Assembly (NCBI GenBank): GCA_021234155.1
Contig: JAJEKV010000011.1
Span: 18,184,677 to 18,248,676 of the forward strand
Reading direction: 5' to 3'
Origin: Isoetes taiwanensis
Taxonomy: Eukaryota; Streptophyta; Lycopodiopsida; Isoetales; Isoetaceae
Length of the DNA stretch: 64,000 nucleotides
Position 1 is the stretch's first letter. Each line of letters starts with the position of its first letter. The translations under genes were made by a program, and so were the position numbers. Shown one piece after another: positions 57,740 to 64,000 of this stretch. The notes beneath the pieces are model-generated. The model saw only the letters and a list, made by a program, of their open reading frames with translations. It was not told the DNA's origin and did not search any database.

Positions 57740-58800
57740 TATTGGAGGAGACTTACTCAAGAGGAGGAACGTGATTTGATATTTTTGTTAAGAGAATTCA
57801 GGGATGTTTTGGCAAGAAATTACAAAGAATTGAAAGGCATTGCACCAGAGGTTGTGGTTCATACCATTGATTTGAAACAAGGATCAAAACTAGTCCAACA
57901 AGCTCAAAGGAGAATGAGTCCAGCCAAAGAGGAGCAAGTAAAGGCTGAAGTCATGAAGCTTTTGGAGGCGGGATTTGTTGTACCAGTGCCAAATTCATAT
58001 TGGATCAGTTCTATTGTACCAGTGAGAAAGCCAAATAACTCAATCCGAGTATGCATTGATTACAGGGATCTCAACAAAGCTACCAAAAGAGATCATTTTC
58101 CTACACCATTCATAGACACCTTATTGGATATTGTTGCAGGAAATCAGGCCTATTCTGACTCAGGATATAATCAGATCCAAATCTATCCACCACATCAAGC
58201 AATGACGGCTTTTCGAACATCTTTTGGCATCTATTCTTATAAGGTATTACCTTTTGGCCTCACAAATGCTCTAGCCACATTTCAGCGAGCTATGACATAT
58301 GCTTTTCATGATATTTTAGATTTTTTGAGAGTTCTTATAGATAACTTAACAGTGTTTTTGAATCCAAGAAGGGATCACTTGGATCATCTCAGAAAAGTTC
58401 TTGAAAGATGTCGATTGTATGGCATAAGTTTGAATCCTGCTAAGTGTATTTTCTTCACGATAGGAGAAAAACTATTAGGCAATTATGTTTCAGAAAATGG
58501 GTTACAAGTGGATCATGTTAAGATTGCAGCCTTGGAGAAGGTGAAACCACCTACAAATGTATCCCAAGTGAGAAGATTATATGGCCAACTCAGTTTTAGT
58601 AGGAGGTATTTGCACAATTTTGCTAAAATAACCCAGCCACTTGTGGATTGTATGAAGCAAGGGCAGAATTTTAGATGGAAGGAGGACACTCAAGAAGCAT
58701 TTGAATGGTGCCTTGGACAATTGAAAGAGAGAACTTTGCTGATTCCTCCAAGAATGAGTGAGCCATTTCATTTATTCTTTACAACAGAGAAGTTGGGTCG
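57740..58800 (+). pseudogene. Ty3 reverse transcriptase
   Basis: RMSPAKEEQVKAEVMKLLEA, then SSIVPVRKPNNSIRVCIDYR, LPFGLTNALATFQRAM and KCIFF are the standard RT blocks. The catalytic YxDD box reads LIDNLTVF: the first Asp is kept and the second is Asn, which should abolish activity. The C-terminal connection (FSRRYLHNFAKITQPL) and the RNase H start (EPFHLFFTTEK) follow, then an unrelated insertion. Confidence 0.9.
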
Positions 58801-59097
58801 CCAGTTTTGTCTGGCGTGCATTCTAATGTCGACACGTGGCACCCCACAATAACATAGAATGGAAGTTCGGTGCTCCATTCCGCTCATCCGGTAGGCAGCA
58901 GGTCGATTACGGCAAGGTATTTAGGTTTGAGTGCAAAAATGGCAGAAGATCCATGCAAATGAATCAAGCTGCCGAATCAACTAAAGATCTGTGCAGCCAA
59001 ATCAACTGTAGAAAACAGTGGAAGAAATGGCAGCGGATCTGTGCAAAACGGCAGCAGATCGTCTCCTTTATGCAAAAAAAAAGTGTCGCATTTGTGC

Positions 59098-59308
59098 TTA
59101 AGCCTGCTCAAACTCGCCAATCTGTCCTTAAACTCCCCGATCTGAGCTTAAACCTTCTGAATCTGTGCTAAAACTCACTGAATCTGTGCCTAAACTCGCC
59201 AAATCTGTGCTAAAACTCATCGAATATGTGCTTAAACCTTCCGAATCTGTGTTAAAACTCACCAAATCTGTGTTTACACTCGTCAAAATGTGCTTAAAAC
59301 TGGCTCCC
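59098..59308 (+). repeat. 21-bp minisatellite, about nine units
   Basis: Units like AATCTGTGCTAAAACTCACTG repeat with changes. In one frame they encode a heptad-like peptide (ESVLKLT, KSVFTLV). Confidence 0.85.
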
Positions 59309-59321
59309 CAACTTCTCTGTT

Positions 59322-59356
59322 GTAGGGGAATGGCATTTGGGATGCCATTCCCCTAC
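59322..59356. repeat. Perfect 15-bp hairpin
   Basis: GTAGGGGAATGGCAT (59322-59336), five-base loop, then the exact complement (59342-59356). It is at the 3' end of the insertion in the RNase H region. Confidence 0.9.
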
Positions 59357-59369
59357 ACAGTTTGGGAGC

Positions 59370-59718
59370 AAGCTTTGGCTGTGACACTATGTCAGAAAAA
59401 TCAGCAAAAGCATTATGATGTGAATTACTATGCTAGCAGGTTGTTAATTCCACAAGAGCAGAAATGGACTCATGTGGAGCATCTTGGGTTGGCATTGAAG
59501 TGGGTCTTGAATAAATTTAGACATTATCTTCTTCCTTCAAAATGGAATTCAGCAAATGTACAGTATGTCTACATTCATATGGATGTGAACCCATTACTAT
59601 GCATTTACAACAAGATTGTCCAAGATCCTAAATTTACAAGATGGGCTCTTATCATACAAGAGTTTGAGTTGAATTATGTTAAGATGCTCAAGGAGCTCAT
59701 AATCCAAGTGCCTATTTG
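59370..59718 (+). pseudogene. Ty3 RT-linked RNase H, C-terminal part
   Basis: ALAVTLCQKNQQKHYDVNYY, ASRLLIPQEQKWTHVEHLGL, ALKWVLNKFRHYLL and DPKFTRWALIIQEF match the RT-linked RNase H. The catalytic N-terminal Asp position falls in the interrupted part and is not seen. In Tat elements this domain is known to be degenerate. Confidence 0.8.
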
Positions 59719-59794
59719 AGTAGTGGTGCTGAAATAGAAGAGGAAACAGACCAACAAGTAGCATTTCAGGATACTGGAATATTACAAGGGTTCA

Positions 59795-61049
59795 TTGAGA
59801 CCCTGGATCTTTGGTATACCAATATATACAGGTATTTACAAGATCAGACTTATCCTTCATCATTTTCAAAGCAACGAAAGCATGCTCAGAGTACAAGCAG
59901 CTGGTTATGTTGTGCATGAAGCTATTCTTTATAAGAGGACTATGGAAGGTCTCTTATTAAGGTGTGTTGCTAGTCAGCAAACTCATGATTTGTTGCAGCA
60001 AGCACATGATTGTCAGGGGCATTTTGCAGCCAGAACCATAGCTAGAAAGATCCTTCATTGGGGATATTATTGGCCAACTCTTTACAAGGATACTAGAGAC
60101 TTTGTTAGCAAATGTGAGAAGTGTCAAAGGTATAAACAATTAACGGGCCACAATAATATGCCATTCCATCCTATTTTGAGTGTTGGTCCATTTCATATGT
60201 GGGGATTGGATTACATTGGGCCTATCAATCCTCCATCTTCCAAAGTTCATAAGTATATCTTGGCAGCCACATGTATGTTTACGAAGTGGGTAGAAGCAAT
60301 TCCAGCAAAGCATGCTACAGAAACTACCACAATAAGCTTTCTTTATCACAATTTGATTTCTCGTTTTGGTGTTCCAATCGTTCTTTTGTCTGATCGGGGC
60401 ACTCATTTCATGGGCAAACTCGTAGCTCAGTTAACAGAAAAGATAGGTGTTCTACATGTGCAAGCGTCTGCTTATTATCCACAGGGAAATGGGCAAGCTG
60501 AGTCTACTAACAAAATTTTGAAAGCTATCTTGGCTAAAACAGTGAAGGATAATCAAAGAAATTGGCATGAAGCCTTGACAGGTGCCTTATGGAGTTTCAG
60601 GTGTACTTACAAGTTGGCTACATGATTTATACCATTTGAATTAGTTTATATAGTCCAAGTTGTAATACCTATTCATTTGGACATTCCTTTGTGTTCATTT
60701 GTGGAGTTACCTTATTATGATAATTTAGGAGAAGTTCCAACTCCAAATCAAGTGCATAATAGGATGGAAAGAAGCAGCAGACTTCAATACGAGGCATAAA
60801 CAGAAAGTAAAGCTTATCAAAGACAAGTTACAAGTTGTCAATCCATTTGAGGAAGGGCAATTGGTGTTGTGCAGGACCACTAAGCAGCATCTATCTAAAT
60901 TTCAAAGACCATGGGAAGGCCCATTTCTGATTGATAAAGAGGTACCAGGTGGGGCTTTCTATTTGATGACTCTAGAAGGGGAATTGTTGCCTAATCCCAG
61001 AAATGGCAAGGATCTCAGGCCTTATTTTGAAAGAGACGTGCTATTCTAA
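59795..61049 (+). pseudogene. Ty3 integrase
   Basis: HHCC zinc finger (HDCQGHFAART...CEKCQ) and the catalytic triad: GLDYIGP (first Asp), LSDRGTHF (second Asp), NGQAESTNK (Glu). A stop at 60623 and a frameshift precede the C-terminal part (60861-61049, KFQRPWEGPFLIDKEVPGGA ... LRPYFERDVLF). No chromodomain is visible. Confidence 0.9.
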
Positions 61050-61449
61050 GAGATTCAGATTTGACATAGCTCCAATTACAGAGAATTTGTGGAGAATTTT
61101 TGGGTTACAACAACTCGTTTTTCTGTAAAAACAGATGGTGAGAGTTCAATAATACTTCATCTATCCTATGTCAAAAGATGTATTTCGGCGATACAAATCC
61201 AACGAGCTATGGTGCAGGTCAAGCAGAGTTCTGGAACTCAAGATATCAGCTTTCAAAGTTTGCCACACTTTCACTGTCATTTTGGACCAATTTGTTTTGT
61301 ACTAGTCATTTGGATTTGAGGAGGGTAATTTTCTTTCTAAACATACATGTAAATGTGTCATTTGGGGACATGTCCCAAGGACCATATTAGTATGTTTTGT
61401 TGTGGGTTCTCCGCCACGGAGTGGCACATTTTCCCACTGTGGTCGCCAC

Positions 61450-61782
61450 TGTTGGGGTGGTCACCACTCACCACACTCGTCACCACTCACCAGTCACCAC
61501 ATTCACCACTATTGAGGTGGTAGAGGAGATCGTATACTGTATATGGAGTGGTATACGCACATGCACACGTGCAGGATATTCGCACGTATGCATTGTGGAG
61601 GCATTATCATCACTGTGTTGTCTGGGCAGAGAGAGAAGAACAGAGAGACAGTGTATTGAGAGAGAGTATTTTACTTGATCTAGCTATGGAGATGATGTTG
61701 TGCATTGCATAGATTTGGAAAATTGAAGCTTGGGGTATTGGTTTTCCATCCTTCTTGCAAGGTTAGAGTTCAGGCTCTAACA
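61450..61782 (+). repeat. 3' LTR
   Basis: 333 bp matching the 5' LTR. It is longer by an expanded CACCACTCACC tract at its start and a 12-bp TGCATTGCATAG-like insertion. It ends CTCTAACA before the AGGAG target duplication. Confidence 0.93.
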
Positions 61783-63430
61783 AGGAGCTTAAATGCCAGT
61801 TCAAGCTGGTAATTGATCCCTCTCTCAAGTCGCAAATTATAAAACAATACAAAGCTTTTCTCAAGGGAAAGAATGCCCAATATATGGCAAAGCATCAGTC
61901 GAACCACTTTACCTCCTTTATCGTCACCCCAAAACATTTTGGAGAAGAGTACCTTAGAAACCTATGCAACCTACTAGAAACATTTCTTCAGAACAGTGGG
62001 AGCAATACTTGATGTAGTTTACGATCCTAACGGGGTCCATAGTAATGCGCCAACACAAATAGGCCTAGCACTAGTTGTGATAGGTAGATGTCATTAAAGG
62101 CTTGCAACATCTGGCATGGCTGCAGACTTAGATGGCATGCCGGTAGAACTATTAAAGTGGATTAGACCACAAATTGTTACCATCCTTGCCAGTCTGTTCC
62201 ACAGGGCCCTTTTCGAGGACTTCTCCTTGCAATGGACCATCTTGAGCCCCAATTGATGGCATGGGTAAGAGAAACAGAGGCATGTCCACTTGCACAGGGA
62301 GCATAGTTTAGGCCTAAACACTCCACCATAGACTATATTTTCACATTGCACGCCTTGATAGAGGACATCAAAAGCAAACGAGAAGATTTATATTGCTGCT
62401 TCATGGATTTTACCAAAGCTTTCAACCAGAAGTTCCAAATGCAGTATCCAGGCTCTAAGAAACATGTTCAACTCGAATGCCACCATCAGGACGAGTTATT
62501 AATAGTAGTCTTTGGAGCCTGCCAAGGATGTCCACTCTCTCCCACGTTGTTTGGATTATACATCGATTAGCTTAAGAATTGGCTTACTCCGCATGGGAGA
62601 TGGAGGGACCAGGCTTGCCCATCATACAGACGTGGATGACTTGGACTCTTTAGCTTACACCTCAGCGGTATATAGCATCTGAATGCATTACATACATTCT
62701 GCCAGGCCATTGGAATGCATGTCAATTTGCCAAGATCAAGGTGCTCTTGGTATCGTCTTTGAGGCAACAAAGACAGCCTTGCTTCACTTAAAGACTAAGA
62801 TGTTGAAGTAGTACAAGTGTACAAATACCTTGGAATAGAGTTCACTACTACCACATATTGGGATACATATTAGGCAACATGTGACGGCGGGTTGGAAGGC
62901 TTTCTATTGCAGAACAACTGTCGCAGAGCAGAGCTTTATGATTGGTCACATCAGTCACACTTGTTCAGGATGTTGGTGGGGCATGTGCTTCCATATGGAG
63001 TGGAAGTATATGGGCTAGTGATATCACTTTTTACTTGGGAGGACTTGGAATAGGTCCAGAAAGCCTTTCTGACTCGAGCCTTTGGAGTCAAGTCCACTCC
63101 TATTCCAAATATTTTTGCAAGAGAGCAAGTCCATCCTCTTCAAAATGCTATCGAACATCACATAATATACTGTTAGAAGGTGGTAAAGATGGAAGGCTCA
63201 AGCCTTTCAAGCCTCATCTACACAATGGCCATAGGTCCACAACGACGTAAAGCCTACTGGAAGAAGAAATGAGCCATCTAGTTCTTCAGATGGAATATGC
63301 AGAAACAAGGGACATAACAATAAGGATCACAATCGCTTGAAACAATATCTGGACACATGTTTTCTAAGTAAGATTTGGGTTACCAATGCTTTAGAGCTGG
63401 TAAAGACATCGAACTACAAAACATAGATTA
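61783..63430 (+). pseudogene. Non-LTR (LINE) reverse transcriptase pseudogene
   Basis: Pieces in all three frames: LKCQFKLVIDPSLKSQIIKQ, then PVELLKWIRPQIVTILASLF, FRPKHSTIDYIFTLHALIED, CCFMDFTKAFN and CQGCPLSPTLFGLYID (about 61790-62570) match LINE RT. VYKYLGIEFTT (about 62820) and VQKAFLTRAFGVKSTP (about 63055-63105) match its C-terminal region. The FxDD catalytic block is not recognisable. The gypsy element lies inside: 53913-53934 reads FDAQCK in the frame that continues at 61788 with LKCQFK. Confidence 0.85.
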
Positions 63431-63493
63431 GTCCTACAGATATAAGCACCAATTCATTAATTTGATAAATTCGTGCTAATTTGAGAATTCAAA

Positions 63494-63660
63494 GTTAGCA
63501 AGCATTATCTATTTTGATTAACTTTAATCTAGCAAGCATAATACATTTTGATTAACTCTAAACTAGCAAGCAAGACGCATATTACTCATTTTAAGCTAGC
63601 AAGCTAGTCACATTTTTTTAATCATTTGGAGCTAGCAAACAAGACACATTCTACTCTAGC
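63494..63660 (+). repeat. ~35-bp degenerate tandem repeat
   Basis: Five units each beginning (C/G)TAGCAAGCA or a near variant and continuing with an ACATTTTGATTAAC-like part. Spacing is 33-36 bp. Confidence 0.75.
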
Positions 63661-64000
63661 CGAAAGACAAGTTTATTCTTCATCCTTGGGATCAATATAG
63701 TTCGAGGCATCCCTTCAATTGCCCATGCTGTGCAAACGTATGAGCCCTCTTTTCCAATGCTAACTCTCTTCTTTAAATGGATCACGTGTTTTAGCCAACT
63801 TGTCTTTGATAACTATACATGTATTGCAGTTGGAAAAACTATGCGCTTGGCTATGGCAACCTCTGAATGGTAAATATACAAGAAAGATGAGCATGATACA
63901 TGCTTATCAGTCAGCTCTTCTAAAACAATATCAACCTCTTAATGTATATCAATATTCTTGGTCCTAGGCATAATGAACATAGAACAACAATGGAAGATGT
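63661..64000. other. Window end, nothing recognised
   Basis: No gene or repeat structure identified in this stretch. Confidence 0.35.

Larger units (their letters stand above)
58795..59385 (+). other. Insertion within the RNase H region
   Basis: About 590 bp between EPFHLFFTTEK and ALAVTLCQKN do not belong to RNase H. They contain a 21-bp minisatellite (59098-59308) and a perfect hairpin (59322-59356). No clear TSD was found. Confidence 0.65.
53935..61782 (+). mobile_element. Ty3 LTR retrotransposon with extra RNase H (Tat-like), full length, degraded
   Basis: LTRs at 53935-54236 and 61450-61782, both TGTTGGGG...TCTAACA. They are flanked by the perfect 5-bp target duplication AGGAG (53930-53934 and 61783-61787). 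Domain order inside is gag, protease, extra RNase H, His-rich repeat, reverse transcriptase, degenerate RNase H, integrase. Several stops and frameshifts show it is inactive. Confidence 0.93.

Overview
The window looks like nuclear DNA from a land plant with a large, transposon-rich genome. A fern or other non-flowering plant is plausible but not proven. The host-gene evidence is plant-typical: an EBF-type F-box/leucine-rich-repeat gene, a PPR (PLS/E-type) pseudogene, a lectin-receptor-kinase-like fragment and a class B acid phosphatase of the HAD superfamily. Retrotransposon primer-binding sites match plant initiator tRNA-Met. I recognised no rRNA gene, tRNA gene or CRISPR array.

Layout: 1-7.5 kb is non-coding and repetitive, with a 24-bp-TIR foldback (4609-4851) and a 1.8-kb poly(A) retroposon (4986-6798). 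7.57-11.3 kb holds the host-like genes: PPR pseudogene, EBF-like gene and kinase fragment. 11.4-20.2 kb is a pyrimidine-rich, internally duplicated tract split by a minus-strand Helitron (16441-19482). 20.2-23.9 kb is a decayed Ty1/copia body. 23.9-31.4 kb is a tandem segmental duplication carrying small foldback elements. 31.7-32.6 kb is the acid phosphatase gene (three exons, minus strand, one frameshift). 32.8-34.3 kb is a second copy of the poly(A) retroposon with a perfect 15-bp target-site duplication. 34.7-36.5 kb has a copia gag-protease remnant and palindromic sequence.

The most unusual region is 36,998-45,011: the 5' part of a Ty3-type LTR element. It has a 1.59-kb LTR, a tRNA-Met primer-binding site, three extra ORFs, then gag and an aspartic protease, with no reverse transcriptase or 3' LTR. 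ORF1 ends in a 98-residue histone H3 fold that aligns to canonical H3 without a gap and is preceded by a partial H3 tail. The C-terminus of ORF2 follows the spacing of a divergent H4-like histone fold. ORF3 is small and unrecognised. If real, this is a retrotransposon encoding histone-fold fusion proteins, possibly an H3/H4-like pair, upstream of gag.

46.0-47.2 kb is a hAT transposase 3' gene segment whose four exons can be rebuilt from splice signals. 48.3-53.6 kb is a nest: an LTR fragment holding a Mutator-like element with a 10-bp TSD, which holds a Helitron. 53,935-61,782 is a complete but degraded Ty3 element with LTRs and TSD AGGAG, in which an extra RNase H domain lies upstream of reverse transcriptase. 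It sits inside a non-LTR (LINE) reverse-transcriptase pseudogene that continues to about 63.4 kb. The window ends in a short tandem repeat and featureless sequence.
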